Assembly: GCF_000218685.1 (NCBI RefSeq)
Contig: NW_006763305.1
Location: 311,762-375,761, forward strand
Direction: 5' to 3'
DNA: 64,000 bases
From: Serpula lacrymans var. lacrymans S7.9
Lineage: Eukaryota > Basidiomycota > Agaricomycetes > Boletales > Serpulaceae
Part shown: piece after piece, positions 1-12,903 of the stretch
Position numbering within the stretch: the stretch's first letter is position 1
Layout of the letters: each line of letters starts with the position of its first letter
The notes under the pieces: generated by a model
What the model was told of the DNA's origin: nothing
What the model saw: the letters and a program-made list of their open reading frames with translations, nothing else
Database searches by the model: none
Translations under genes and position numbers: made by a program

Positions 1-385
1 CGACCGGAAATGAGCGTTTACTTGCTTTGTTGTTTTACTTATGGTGAGAACTCACTTTTGAAAAAACAACCAACGCAAGACACGCCACTCATAACACAAC
101 CACCCATCTCAGCTCATCACCACAGTTTCGTCACGCAAGAGCTTTCAAACGACAACACCGAAAAATAAATGCATTTTAACTTTTACAAATGGTTGAATAT
201 GATTATGTAGTTCTAGGCTCTGATATATAAAACATGTCTTCATCATCAGTCATAATACGGCAATCAACGCCAGAACACGGTGCATGCAAAATAGACATAT
301 AGCAACATGTGCTCCCATCGAGGGTAGAGCACCGCAATAACATAGGGCATAGCAAATAATAGGATGAAAGAACGATCACACCCCC
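1..385. other. AT-rich 3' flank of the Cyc8 gene
   Basis: No open frame or RNA gene is recognisable here. The stretch lies downstream of the minus-strand Cyc8 stop codon and probably holds its 3' UTR and terminator. Confidence 0.5.
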
Positions 386-3300
386 TCAGGACATGGTATC
401 CCCCTTGTCCTGCGAACGTGCAGATGAAGGCGACGTGTGCTTAGACCCTGGTGATCCAGAACCATGAATGATCCCAGCCATCTTGCCACGCCCAGGCGGT
501 GAGATCGAACGGCGTGAATCAACTTGCATACGTTCATCAGATGGAGAAGGCGCGGTTGAAGTAGGAGAAAGTGTAGTAATAGGTGGCAGAGCAATATGCC
601 CCGAAGCATTCGACGCATTGTTGGCGTGCGACGAATGTCCGATCGGGCGAGGATGTGGGGGCAAAAGTACAGGTAACGTGGGACTTGGCGGGAACGGTCC
701 ATGCGACTCTATTTGCTGTCGCGATTCAGGTGAATGGGAAGCCGGCTGCGTACGAAAGGGAATAGGAGAAGGACGTGATGAGGGAACTGGTGTGTGTCTT
801 CCTCCTGATGGAGAAGACGCACTTCGTTGTTTTATTACATCAACTCTACTGCGCTTGTTGTCCATCTCGTCTGCCCCGGGACTCAGGGGCCGCTTGAGAG
901 TAGCCGCGTTTGAAGGCGGCGATGGACGGCTTCTCGTTGAGGAGATTGACCCGCGATGAGAGACGACTGGCCGAGGCGACGTCATTGTATATCGGCTCCC
1001 ACTAGAAGCAGTAGGTGAGTGAGTAGGCACACTATGCGCATCTACAGCAGATGCTGACATCTCTGGTGCTCGTGACTGCGATAAAACCACCAAAGCGTCA
1101 GCAACACCCTCATCATAGTCCTCATCCATAACCCGCGAAGGCGGTTGAGGCGTCGCGCTCGTAGGCGAAGGCTGAATGGACCTCGACGCCCCAGACCCAT
1201 TGGAGCTTGACTCCTGCCCTTCTTTCGATGCATACTGGCCTACCTTGAACGACGCAGGCAAGTTTGCTGGCATTCGCTCGTTCGTTTTCGGTGCTTCCAT
1301 GGCAGCGTCATCCTTCGTTCGCTTCACACGTTTCTTCCTCTCCTTCTTAGCAGGCGCATCTTGAACGATCGATCCGACCGACTGTACATCGGTGTCCTTG
1401 TCCTTAGCAGCGCGACTCCGCCTTGCTTTCGGTTCAGGAGCAGGTGTGGGACGAGGACTTTCAGAACTTCGGGCGTTGTTGCTTGCGACAATATGGGGAG
1501 GAGCATTGCGTATCCCACCCCGCGCGCTCTCGGGCGAATGTGCGTAAGCCCTAGACTCGTGCCTGTGCTCCATAGGTGCATCAGTCCTTTCATATTCTCG
1601 AGGATCCCTAGCGTCTCTGGCATCGTATCGTGCAGGATCGTAGCGCCAATGACCATTTTCGTGCTGCGATGGACCAGGCGGCGGAGGCGGGGGTGGCGAA
1701 CGTGGTCCAGGTGGACCACTAGGTGGCTTGGAATCCCAAAAGGTGCGAGATGGGTGAGCAGAAGGATGAGAAGAACGCGGCGATGGGTCAGGAGGACTGT
1801 GCGCAGGATGAGAAGCGGGCGAGCGCGGAGTGTAGTATGGCTGCTGCGAAGGGTGAGCCGAATACTCACCACTATGTCTCCCACGCCTATCCCAGTCACC
1901 ACGATGGTGTTCAGAAGGGGGCGGTCGACGATCCCAAGCGCCTTCCTGCTCATTTCGTATAATGTCGTGGGAGTACGGGCGAGGAGAACGCTGAGAGGAA
2001 ACTGTACTAGGCTGCGCGGGACCAACAGGCTGACGGCCAGAAGGTGGGTAGTTTGGATAAGCAGAGACTGGAGATCGTGCACGAGAGGTATGGGGAGGAG
2101 GCGAGGCAGAGGTAGATGCCACTCGTAATGGACGAGCAAAGTGTGGCTCTTGGTATTGCCCAGGACCATGCGAGGCCGAATTGCGAAGCTCCTCTGTAGG
2201 AAGCTGCTGTTGAGGGACGGGGTGATGAAGCAACAAATGTTGGCCTGAAGGGCCTCGAGAAGACGTCTCACGACCACTTGCAGAGTACTCTCGCGAGTGA
2301 TGAGGAGGTGGACGATCGACGACGTCCATGGGTGCAAGCGGCGTGTGCGACAACACATGTCGACTCTCATCGAGAACGACAGGTGGCGGCGGACCTCCTC
2401 TGAAAGGCCCAGGAGAAGAGCGACCAGCGTTGGGTGGTGGAGGCAATGGAAGATGATTTTCATTCGATGGTCCTCTGGAATCTGTCCTGAACAGAGGACG
2501 AGTATTCGGCGCAGACTGTAGCAACAAAGGAGGACCCGAAAGCCCAGGCGGTGGAACGACGGCGCTCGCGTAGGCCGTTGGATGTACGTCTTGTGGACCA
2601 GGGGCAGCAGGCAGCTGACCACCTGTCGCCTGAGCGGTCTTGAGTAACTGCAATCGTTGCGATATCACGGGATTACCAGGATCGAGCTCACTGGCCCGAG
2701 CATACGCGTCGATGGCGTCGGAAATCTGGTTGTTACAGCTTTCATAGAGACTACCAAGGTCGAACCATACTTCTGAGATGTATGGGTTGATGCGAATGGC
2801 ACGGGAGTAGGCATCGAGGGCATCGCGGAATTGGTTGATTTGAAAATATAAAACGCCAATGGAGCACCAGAACGTTGGATTACGGCCATCGCGATAAACA
2901 GCCTGTTGGTAAGCTTCGTATGCTTTATTATACTTCTGGCCAGCCATGTATGCACGACCCAGAAGGTACCAGCTCTGGGCGTCGGAGGGATCTGAGGCCG
3001 ATGAATTGGTACGTAATTAAGACAAGGTTGATCCAAAAAGGACATACCAGCCTCGAGACTCTTTGTCAGATATTGAATAGCTAGTTCTTGATTTTGAAAC
3101 GAGGAGCCATCCTGGTGGTAAAGCCACCCTAATTGTTGAAGGACTTTGGCGTGTCCAGGGTTATCGGCTACGACACGCTCGTATGCGTCTTTAGCGCGGA
3201 CATGCTAAGGGTTGATGATGATCATTTGTAGAATAGTGGTGACCATAAGCGCACTACTTACGTCTTTCTGTTGTTCGTATACATGCCCGATTTGGAACCA

Positions 3301-4495
3301 GATGTCGGCATGGGCGAGGGGACTGGGGGGATTGCGCAGTATGCGGTCGAAACAGCCAAGAGAATCCTCGTACTTGCTTTGCTGTTTATAGATGATACCT
3401 AGGCGGAAAAGTATTTCGTTTGCCTTATCAAAGTCTAAATCTTCTCGATGAATATATACCGTTGTTCTCAAGCGAGAGGCGACGAGACTTACCTTTGTCC
3501 ATCTTGAGGACTGATGCAAACGCTTCTTCTGCGTGGTCCAAAGAGCCGTATCTATCATATAGTATGCCGATGCCGTACCAAAGCTTGGGATCCTCCTTTG
3601 ATGCAGATGAGCGAAGAACAAACGAATGAAGGGACAGCTTACCTTTGGGTTTGGCAAGAGGTAGAGGGCCTGCTGGTAAGCGGAGTACGCCTTCTGGAGG
3701 TCGTCCTGCATGAGATAGCAGTGGCCTGTGCAGGACATGAGTGACGTCGAGGAGGAGATAACGTGACGTACCAAGGGCACTCCATACTTCGCCATTGTCT
3801 TCCTGCAACTGGAGAACACGCTGGAAGTACTCGACTGCCTAATTGGGAGAGATGAGATCAGCAGATGATCTGAGATTTGGAAAAATCAAAAGTAAAAAGA
3901 TGACGGCGGCCAGATGAGCGGATATCCTCGGAGGTAATCGGGTTGGAGTAAGATTGGCATAAAGACTGATTACCCACCTTTGGGTAGTTCTCTTTGATCC
4001 GAGCGATGCCCGCAACTTGAGTAAGCCCTGACAGGGACATCGGGTTATGCCGCAGTGCATTTTCGTATGCTGTGATGGCATGTTCAAGATCCCCCATTTG
4101 TTCCGCGACGCGGCCTGAGAAGACAAGAGCGTTAAGCGACGGATTCTTTGTTAAAAATGAAGAGTAAGCCAACCTATGAGAAGCCAAGTCTGCTCATTTG
4201 CGACGGCAAGCTTGTGAATCATGCTGGTTGGTGGGGGCGCAACGCCGTTTGGTGGCGGAACATTGGGCACGACGACGGGGGAGACGATCTGGTTTTGGGG
4301 CGGGTGTGCGTGGTTTGAAGCGTTGGACATGGCACCAGGGGTGGTGGGAAGGGCGGCCACGCTGCCGTTGAGGTGGGGTGGAGCAGGATGGGGCGGGTGG
4401 GTGATGAGGGGGTGTGGGTGGGGGTGTACGGCTGAGGGTGGATCGTGCATGCGGATGTCCCCGTCTGGACGGCGAGGCATTTGCCTGTGGGACAT
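386..4495 (-). CDS. cyc8: General transcriptional corepressor Cyc8/Ssn6 (TPR protein)
   Basis: Homolog of yeast Cyc8 (Ssn6), the TPR subunit of the Cyc8-Tup1 complex that DNA-bound repressors recruit in the nucleus. The N-terminus is His/Pro-rich (MSHRQMPRRP..., start at 4495). About ten TPR repeats follow over several short exons between roughly 4190 and 2640, with units such as DLEHAITAYENALRHNP and EDPKLWYGIGILYDRYGSL. The last exon (2947-386) begins in the final TPRs (AYSRAIRINPYISEVWFDLG) and continues as about 700 residues of Pro/Ser/His/Arg-rich low-complexity tail. This order (short Pro-rich N-terminus, TPR block, long disordered tail) is the Cyc8 layout. Introns are 50-70 nt with GT..AG ends. 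Family assignment is firm; exact splice sites were not tested. Confidence 0.93.
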
Positions 4496-7400
4496 GGTGG
4501 GAGGAGGGACGAGAGATGGGGCAGAGGCGAAGAGGGGGGAGAAAAGTCATCAGAGGTCAAGGCAGGGTGATATATATATGAAAAGCTGCGGGAGAGGGGA
4601 GATCAGGGCGTTGCACCCCAGTCGCACGATCTCAGACGATCAAGTACTCAGATTGGAACTAGACAGGGAGATTGCATCTCGCGTTGTAGGCAACTGATTT
4701 GAATTTGCACCGATACCTAAATTCTCGTCTCCAAAGAGCCGCGTGCCTACGAAGCTGCCATTTCAGGATTGTTGCCGCTCTTCATCGGCTACTATTGACA
4801 TATCAAGATCCAGCGCCGAACGCCGTGCACATGTGGAGTTCGAGAGTTGGGACGACGCAGAAGCCTGTCCGAGTTCGGTAACAGCGTGAGTTAAAGAGCT
4901 TAACGGACATGTCCCATTAGCATCAGTGCACTAAGCGCGACACAAGGGTCATTGAGAATCGCTGCGAGAAGCTTCAATGCCAGACTAATGGATGCCACCG
5001 CCATCATTCTCTGCTGAAACGTGCTTGTCGAGGTTAGAAGGCCGTGTGTTATGTATTCGGCGCTCGATAAGTGAGACCGTGGAGAGAGCGAGCGAGCTAT
5101 TGAGCAGAGGCTTAGGGTTGGCTTCTTGTCGCTGATCCGCAGATTACCGAGCTCGCGTTGGACACGTCGATTCCTCGGCTCTCTTTACGGCACCCTCCAG
5201 ATCTCGGACGCGATCCCTCTGTCCGCCTGCCTGGGCACCCCTTCCCTGATCGGGCGTCGCCCATCTAGACCGCTTCTTCTGCGATCGCTGACACGTGTTC
5301 TCCTGTTGATGCTGGGCCAGCTTATCCCGCTCTGGGACGTGATGGCACTGATCATGATGTTAAGTTTCCTATTGATCAGGCACAGCTTCTTATCAATCTC
5401 TCCAGGCCACCTCCTTATTAGCCGGCCCTCTCCTATATATACTTATCCGCCCTCTATCGCGATCTCTATTCAAATCCCACATCTCGTCACCTCCTTCTCG
5501 CCTCTTACGAAATCATCTTTTTTTCCACCCTTCTCTCGCCTTCTCTTCGCCTTCATGCTCACGGCAGTCATCTGCTCTGACCATTAGCGCGGACTGCCCT
5601 CGCGTGGCCCTGTCCACACCCTCCACCTGCCGTGGATAAGCTATTTGATCAGAATGAACTATATCACAGTTGGGTGTGATAGCACAGGATCACCCAAGCG
5701 CTACACCTCGGCTGTTCTCTCGTATCAAGAACGCCGACCACGGATCCTTCGGGCCAGGTACCAAATCCGCACGGAAGCACCGTCATGGACTGACTAAGCT
5801 CAATACGGCACGACACCCTGAGCCATGATATTCGTCCTTATTGGTCTGACAACCGGTTACGGTCCCTCCTTCCATTCTCCCCTGAGAAGTACTCTTACTT
5901 CACAGCGCCCTACGCCTTCTCCTGTCATAAAACACGTCGTCCCTCCGCTCATCTCGTCCCTTCTTCACCTTCCTCTTGCCTGAGACAGCTCTTCTCATCC
6001 TCACACCCAACCCCCTTCCGACTGCCTCGGTCTCGCCACGCACGGCTGCGATGGCCAATTGATCGGATGTTCTGGGAGGAACTGATCAAAGTCATCTCGC
6101 TTTGTCGTCCTCTATTATCACCTATCATATCCCTAGCGATCGATAATTTTATGGTTTCGTATCAATTTTGACACCGGAAAATTTGATTCAACTTTCTCCA
6201 AATACATTAGGGTGATCGGCCCGGTGCCACGAGTCTTTAACTCTCCAATGACTAGCCAAATTCTCTGAAGGAACGCACTGAGCCGAGGTCGGGGACATAC
6301 AGTGGCCGTAACCCACAGCCTCTCAATGGGCTCCACGGAACCCTTGCTCAATCCCAACTCGAGTATGTGAATGGAAAGACCCTGACAGTTCAAAAAGACC
6401 GTCCGTTTTGGAAACACTGCACAGCATCGACCGTCGGCGTGCTGTTCTTGATTGCACAGCGGCGATACAACGCTTGAACAAGTCGCCTACTAGTACACCC
6501 GCAAACATCTGTGATATCGTGATGAGTCTTTGCCCCCCAACTCCGCGGAAGGTATCACTCCCATCGCCCATCTTGCGCGACATACCGTGATATCCTAGGA
6601 TATCCTGTACCCACGCTTACACTGACAGCGTTTGTTTTTGCATGTGCATCTTCACAGGTCGGCCATGTTTCTGGGTCGGGTGTCGTTAAAAAGATGGCAA
6701 AGCACCTCAATTATAGATCCTGCCCGTACCGACACAGTGGAGTATGGGGTTGTTATTATTTGTACAATTTCTCATCGTACAACTTGCTTTTCGAGAAACT
6801 CGAGACGCGGGGCGGCTCTCCTTCATTGTTTTTCCCAGAGACATGCTGTGGCGTATTGTCGCCGTCAACGAACCTGATCGTTTTCATGAAATAGGATGAC
6901 GAAAGGGATAAAATACAAAACCAGTTTCCATGACCCGTATCGATGTCATTCATGATCAAACTGAGCGAGCCCAATATCGAACATTGTTTGAGCCCGGTGC
7001 TGCGCAACGAGATTGGGACACACGTTAATTTGGAAGCTGGTTGGCTAACGGCTGGAATTCCGAAGAGAAAGGGCCAACATCTTTGTGCCTATGCCAGATT
7101 GGAGTGATGCCAAGCAGCGAGGGGATTGCAAAAAAAGAACAGGATTCATATCAGTTGACTGGTCCAAATGAAATTCGAGAACGCGTTGCATATATTGTTC
7201 CAATGGTGTATCACCGAGCACCAAATATAGACCACAAAGGCTCCGCAGGGCACCAAGAAAGAGAGAACCCCGCAAAGAGAAGAGGAAGTCGAGCTTAGTT
7301 TGCAACAAGGCAGGAAAGATCCGATACAGGTGTCAGCATATGAACAGGATCATGAGATTGCGAAATATATATAACAGTGCCGCTCCAGCAAAGCGCGGAA

Positions 7401-7618
7401 AATGGGAGATCGATACGAGAGCTTTGATGAAATCGTGACGTTGGCACTTGGTGACAGTTGACGTGACAGCAGGCTGACATAACGTGACTGCGGCGTGACG
7501 CAACGTGCTCTTGTTTGGCGGTGCTTGCGTGCGTCTTGTTGACAGGTGCAGTCCTGTGGCTGGGCCCATATCAAAAGCGCAACAGTGAACACTTGTTTGA
7601 TAGAACACCAAAGCTGCG
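4496..7618. other. Long gene-poor region, pyrimidine-rich on + strand
   Basis: About 3.1 kb without a convincing gene. The part from 4496 to about 5100 should hold the promoter and 5' UTR of the minus-strand Cyc8 gene. From about 5100 to 6060 the + strand is strongly C/T-rich, with a TATA-like tract near 5434-5446 followed by CT-rich sequence, as seen at fungal transcription starts, but no long frame follows. The longest frames here are under 160 codons, with no family resemblance and no intron pattern. From 6130 to 7618 I see only short chance frames. Confidence 0.4.
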
Positions 7619-8024
7619 ATGACTCGTGAGTATATGCGCCCTCACTACCCGCCCTCCCTTACAATCCCAGTTCTGTGCCAATCCACTCAAGTTTCATGAT
7701 CTACAGGGGGTAATCAACGGGACCAGGACCGCCTCAAGGCCCAGAAAAAAGCAGCAGCTGGTAAATCAAAGCCAAAGGAAAGTGCTGCAAATCTGCAGAA
7801 ACGCAAGGAGGCGTGAGTCACATCCATCTTCTCCTATATCTCAGTCGTTCTCATTTCTGTTTTCATCAGCGATGCCGAGATCTTGAGGGCTAAGCAGAAG
7901 GCATGCCATTTTATTTCCATATCAACAACATCATACATCTAAAACATCTACTTTCATTCAGAAAAAGGAAGAAGAGAAGGCTGCGGCGGACGCTGCTGCT
8001 GCTAAAGCGGGGGGAGGGAAGTAG
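7619..8024 (+). CDS. SERF/4F5-family small basic protein
   Basis: Four exons (7619-7625, 7707-7812, 7870-7900, 7962-8024) join to a 68-residue protein starting MTRGNQRDQDRLKAQKK and ending in a Lys/Glu/Ala-rich tail (KAAADAAAAKAGGGK). The MTRGNQR.. start followed by basic and acidic helical sequence is the 4F5 (SERF, small EDRK-rich factor) signature. SERF proteins are small, disordered and charged, and are reported to alter amyloid formation and bind RNA. The coding total is 207 nt, an exact multiple of three. The first exon is only 7 nt. The third intron starts with GC instead of GT (7901-7961, GC..AG). Too short and fragmented for single-frame detection; the family match at the N-terminus makes the model credible. 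Confidence 0.85.
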
Positions 8025-9958
8025 TCTTGGAGGGGAAGTCATCTTGTTTATAGAGTGTGTCAGTATGTGATGCAACCTTTGTGTGCCACTAATCTGCTTG
8101 GAGTAGTCAGTTGCATACGATTGGCTGTGCACTTTGTTTTCGTATCAGGGATCTCTGTTGCCATTCTTTTCAGCCATAAATCTGTTACATGGGCGCTCAA
8201 CTTGTTAGAGGTCATAGTGCGCATGATGTGACTAATCAACACTTTGGTAAGCAACTGTCTATACATAAGTACGGTATCCTGTTGATATTCTAAAGAGAAT
8301 CCCCGTCAAATGGAGCAAGCACCGCACTGCAACATTCCTCAGTGTCGTAACTGTCATACTCTTCGCGGAAAATGTGTAATGCTCCCTTAGCGAAAGGTTT
8401 TATTACTCTATATATACACTCCGTTGACTTTCATCAGAAATGAGTTCAACGCAAGCTAGCGTAAGCCTTGATCCGGAGGCGCTTCCTACCGCACTTTCGG
8501 CTCCTGTCCTCAAGAAAAAGAACTAAAGAGCCTATCTGATCATCAGACGGGGGGGCTGCTACAGGCGATTCCAGCAATTCCCTCCCTCGCGCATGGCCCC
8601 GGACTTTGCGGACCACGGCGACTTTTCTCACTCAAAAGAAAAGGAAAAAAAAAAAAGGTGTGTGTGTGTGTGTGTGCGTGCGTGCGGAAAATAGCGGGGA
8701 GGGGCATGGGTCACTTGGCGTTGATCAATCAATACGGAGGATAGGGACAACTCGAGGCCCGTGATTGGCAGACAAGGACGATGTTTTGTCGGATTTAAGT
8801 TTCAGAGAGCCCGTGTACTCGGTGTCCACGACTTTGGAAGGGGCGCCTTTGAATGCAAATATAGGCATTGGAGGCATGGGACGGCTGACACATCGCGCTA
8901 CCCGGCGGGCGACTGGAAAGTCCAAAGGCCAAGAGATTCAGACGTTCTCTCGTGCCTTGCGCCAACTTTTCTCATCTCGACGGGAAATAGACAGCAAATG
9001 TCTTGAGTTCTAGAACTCCCATATAATTCGCGTTCTCATTAGTGGAAACCACATATGGACGTTGAAAGGACACGAGTACGCACCCTAATTAAGGAGCTCC
9101 TGAAAAAGTCTAAATGGACTAGATCATTTCAGTCACAGACCCTGACTGATCTAATAGAGCGTTAAATAGAGCTTCGCAACTACACCTTGGCTTGGCCTAG
9201 CCAGTAGGCACTCGTCTAAATACCCATTCGCCATCTAATCGGAAACTCACCTGTCCACTCCCTCGTTTAGGTTTCGATACTACCGCTGAAGGCTGTCCTT
9301 CGGACATTTGACAGTGTTAGAGCACCGTCGAACAGATGCCATCGGCTTTGTGGTCAACTGCCTTGTTCTACGGAGCAAAAGAGTCGGAAACGAAACGAGG
9401 CTGGTGACGTGATGACAGCCCTGTGAGCCTGTATCCGGATGCTGATGGTAACAACCTATAAGTACTGTAATGCGTCTCATGCGTGGGGAAGGCCACTCTG
9501 GATAAACTTCTGAAGCTGTTGAATAGCAAGGTACGGCATTTATTGTACCAAATCTGTCAAAAAGGGCCTGGAAGCATTGCACATGCACTGCGATGACACA
9601 TGCGGTTGTGATTGAATTTGGCCTGGGGTATACTGAAGCAAGGTATCCACAAGACACAATAAACCGACATAGTACAAAGCGAGTTATAGTTTATCCTATT
9701 ATCAACCATGAGTAGAAAATAGCAACGAGCGAAATGGAACTCACTACATCATAACGTATATATTTATATCTCAATAACCATCTATGTCCGCTTACTATCT
9801 GTTGCCCGTAAAGCTATAAATTCAAGCTCGTCATCCGCTTGGCCCTTTAGAGTGATTGATTTTAGATCATAATGTCATGTCTGCATTCGTTAAAATTGAG
9901 TTTAATTTTTCTTTATCCATTGAATCTTTTATCCATTTCAACATTCATCTTTGAATCA
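8025..9958. other. Intergenic region with a (TG)n microsatellite and an unassigned short ORF
   Basis: A TATA-like tract near 8410 precedes an ATG at 8441 that opens a 28-codon frame (MSSTQASVSLDPEALPTALS...). It could be a first exon or a micro-ORF, but I could not extend it by splicing. At 8656-8686 there is a short (TG)n/(CG TG)n tract next to a poly-A run. Frames of about 60-80 codons exist on both strands at 8725-9013 with no family match. From 9014 to 9958 I see nothing coding; the right edge is AT-rich 3' flank of the Brl1 gene. Confidence 0.35.
8656..8686. repeat. TG dinucleotide microsatellite
   Basis: Alternating TG run that degenerates into TGCG units, directly after an A-rich run. 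Confidence 0.8.
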
Positions 9959-11373
9959 TCATGACTTGATTTTAGCCGCTTGCCCCCCTTCTAGACGCCT
10001 CCTACGGGGAGCTTCTTCTGCATTCCTGTCATCATTCCCGTGCCGTACTCGATTCCACTGCGCAGGACCCGAAGGTCGATATCCCTCAATTTGTTGGGGG
10101 AAAGGGGCCACGGGATACGGCGGATGAGGATGGGAAGCAGCTTGATGTCGTGAACGATAGAGTGATAGGAGTGTGTTGACAAAGACGGTTAGGAACGACA
10201 AAGACGTTAGCGTAAACGCCTGACACGCATAAAGGGTTAGTCAACTGGCATCCCATACGTCTAGTAATACGGACCAGTGTTTTCCAACTGATTGGTTCTA
10301 CAAAGCCGTTCACCACCTCGGCGATCAACTCGGCCCCAACTCTGGCTCGTCCGACGACAGTGGGATCGCGGTTCATACATGTCCCCCACGTAGCGCATTG
10401 TTTCAGCATGGCAGGGACAGGGTTGGAAGCACATAAATTGTCTTTGTATTGCGAAGCGCACATGGCAATTTCTTGCACGATGTCTAAGGGTACTAAGAGT
10501 TAATACAGATTTGATCTGTAAAAAGGAGTACTATACCCATAGAATACTCAGAGATCCGCTGTTCAACATCCCGTTGCACCGTGAGAATGAATTGAAGCAC
10601 CAGATATAGGAAGACGAGGACCAAAGACAGATTGAAGAAGAATTGAAGGTAGCTGAATGGCTAGGTTTAGTCTTCAAAAGCATACAAGGTGCAAGTATAC
10701 ATACCCCAGTAATATGTACGGCGTATCCGAGTGGGGAAGCGGAACCGAGGGCATGTTAAGCGTATAATGATTTGACGTACTCTGAGTGGAGACAGCAGCG
10801 CGACTACCATGTTCCTCGCTGTCACTTTCTTCACTATCTCTTGGGTCATTGTTTGAATGCCGTATTACAGCCAGATGACCTTTGTCACGAGCCTTCTGCC
10901 GCGACTTGAATACCCTTCTTAGCGCTCCGGTAGCCACTGCCCTCCCTCCTTCTCCCTCCTTCTCCTCGGCCTTGTCGGGACTTAGCTCGGACATATCAAT
11001 ATCTTTCAGCTCCTCCTGTGCGGGAAAGGCCTTCTGAGGCGAAAAGTCTGACGGTGGTTCCCAGGGATGTGCGGCTGGTGGCTGGGGCGCAGGTGTCTGG
11101 AAAATGAAAGGGACGTTTCGATTTTCACCAAAGATAGGGGTGTTCGGAGGTGCTGGAAATGATGGTGTTGATGGATTTAGGTCACCAAAAGGGCCTGACA
11201 AACATGAGTCTTTCGAGCTTTCGGATGATAGACCATTACATACGTTTGCGAGGCGTGTTGGGATCAGCGTCAGACGTGGCCCATACGGGCCTTACAGTGC
11301 TACTAGGGCGGGATGTGAACTGAAAGTCCATGGGCGCCTCTGTGGACCTTTGATTTTGTAAACGACGATTCAT
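9959..11373 (-). CDS. Brl1/Brr6-family nuclear envelope protein
   Basis: Protein of the Brr6/Brl1 family (di-sulfide bridge nucleocytoplasmic transport domain, PF10104), integral to the nuclear envelope/ER and needed for nuclear pore assembly and membrane lipid homeostasis. Exon 1 (11373-11244, MNRRLQNQRSTEAPMDFQFT...) and exon 2 (from 11194) give a Pro/Ser-rich cytosolic N-terminus. A first membrane segment follows (GYLQFFFNLSLVLVFLYLVL). The lumenal core has the four diagnostic cysteines in EIAMCASQYKDNLC and KQCATWGTCMNRDP, then the AELIAEVVNGFVEPISWKTL stretch. A second membrane segment (FTLTSLSFLTVFVNTLLSLY) and an Arg-rich tail ending AAKIKS complete it. Splice phases join cleanly across five exons. 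The donor after KTL (GTCCGT) is weak but gives the only reading with a second membrane helix. Confidence 0.88.
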
Positions 11374-11697
11374 ATTGCCGTTGAAGGTACGTTGGGTTGC
11401 GAAAACCTTTCGCGAGGCCGGGAATGAAAACCTGGTTGCAGAACGAAGCAGAAGAGCTCACCAGCTTTGCAGGACGACTATGCAATAATGTACGATTCTA
11501 AAGCACAAAAGACGCGTAAGCGCAACGAGCCCCGAGTGTTTACGACAAGGCAAATAAGATATGCAATGTGGAACAGCCAGCAGCGACCTTGAGCGGTTCG
11601 ACTTCAGAAAAACGCGACACGTGTGACACGCGTGACCGCATGCTTTTCGGTGAGACTGGAACCGGCGTTGACCTTGCTCTGTACCAATACCTGCACT

Positions 11698-12903
11698 ATG
11701 TTCCGTGCAGTCTTTTCTTCAGCATCAAGGAATGCTGCAAAGCATTGCAGAGTACCATCACGTCAATATCACCCGCTCGCAACCACATGGGGATCTTCAC
11801 CAACAGCGAATCTGGTACCTATAGTCATCGAACAAACCGTGCGTACAATTACACTCTATAATATATGTCACGAGTATTCATTTTCGTGTTTTGCCTAGGG
11901 AAGAGGTGAACGATCATATGATATATTCTCGCGCCTCTTACGCGAACGTGTGATCATGTTGTATGGCCCGGTATGTCTCTGGCCAAAATGGTGGCCTTCC
12001 TGCCTTAATGCTTCATTCTGCAGATACGGGACACGGACTCAGCCCTGACTGTGGCTCAGCTTCTCTTCCTCGAAGCAGAGGAGTCATCTAAACCGATCCA
12101 TTTATATATAAACTCACCTGGTGGGAGTGTCACCGCTGGCCTAGCAATCTACGATACAGTGAGTGAAATCATATTCGCCCGTTTGTTATTTCCGATATAA
12201 TAACTTCAACAGATGCAGGTTCGGAAATAGTGTCCGAATTACTGCTTCATGAAATTGTCTGATCATTTGAGTCTGTAGTACGTATCATCACCCATACATA
12301 CTTACTGCGTAGGCCAGGCATGTTCTATGGGATCTCTGCTACTTGCAGCAGGTTTGTCCCTGCACATTCTAGCGCAAGAACAACCCTCATTTTGCTTTCA
12401 GGGGCTAAAGGAAAGCGTCATTGCTTGCCAAATGCTAGTATAATGATACACCGTACGTATCGGGGTTAGCGATAATGCCGCAAGATATATAACTCCTACA
12501 CTCCCCTTTCTCACAGAACCTTCTGGCGGAGCCTCCGGTCAAGCTTCTGACATAGCGATACATGCGAAGGAGATATTGCGCGTTCGACAGCTGCTGACAG
12601 GTATATATCAACGGCACTGTGCAAAGGAGGGGGAAACGGAAGCAGCAGGACTGGAGCGTTTCGGTATGAATATATTATTCTCCTATTTCCCAGGGTTAAC
12701 GTCGTTGTTCTCATACAACCATCTTTCTGAAAATAGAGAGAGCACTGGAACGAGATTATTTCATGACGGGTTCGTCACATTAGTCCGGATTATCATTTCT
12801 TGCTAACCGCTTCGGAACAGCACGGGAAGCTTTAGAATTTGGTATTGTAGATGGTATTCTAGAGAGAAGGCCTCCTTCTGAAAGTGAAAGTCCGCCTCCA
12901 TGA
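11698..12903 (+). CDS. clpP: ATP-dependent Clp protease proteolytic subunit, mitochondrial
   Basis: Serine peptidase ClpP, which forms tetradecamers and degrades unfolded matrix proteins with the ClpX unfoldase. The first exon (11698-11838) encodes a mitochondrial targeting sequence rich in Arg/Ser and lacking acids ([18 protein letters not shown]...). The mature part carries [35 protein letters not shown], the active-site serine in [14 protein letters not shown], the histidine in MIHQPSGG, and the aspartate in [15 protein letters not shown]. All three catalytic residues are present. About eight short introns interrupt it, and the frame is kept across all junctions I checked. It ends [12 protein letters not shown]. 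An in-frame upstream ATG exists at 11623; the start at 11698 is chosen because the targeting peptide begins there. Confidence 0.93.

Noticed and set aside
1324..2622. 432-codon frame within the Cyc8 tail in another minus-strand frame
   Set aside because: It is a shadow of the low-complexity Cyc8 tail; it has no family resemblance, and the composition follows the Pro/Ser/His codons of the real frame.
8441..9013. Gene starting MSSTQASVSLDPEAL
   Set aside because: The frame ends after 28 codons, and I could not find a splice path to a longer protein; mentioned in the region note only.
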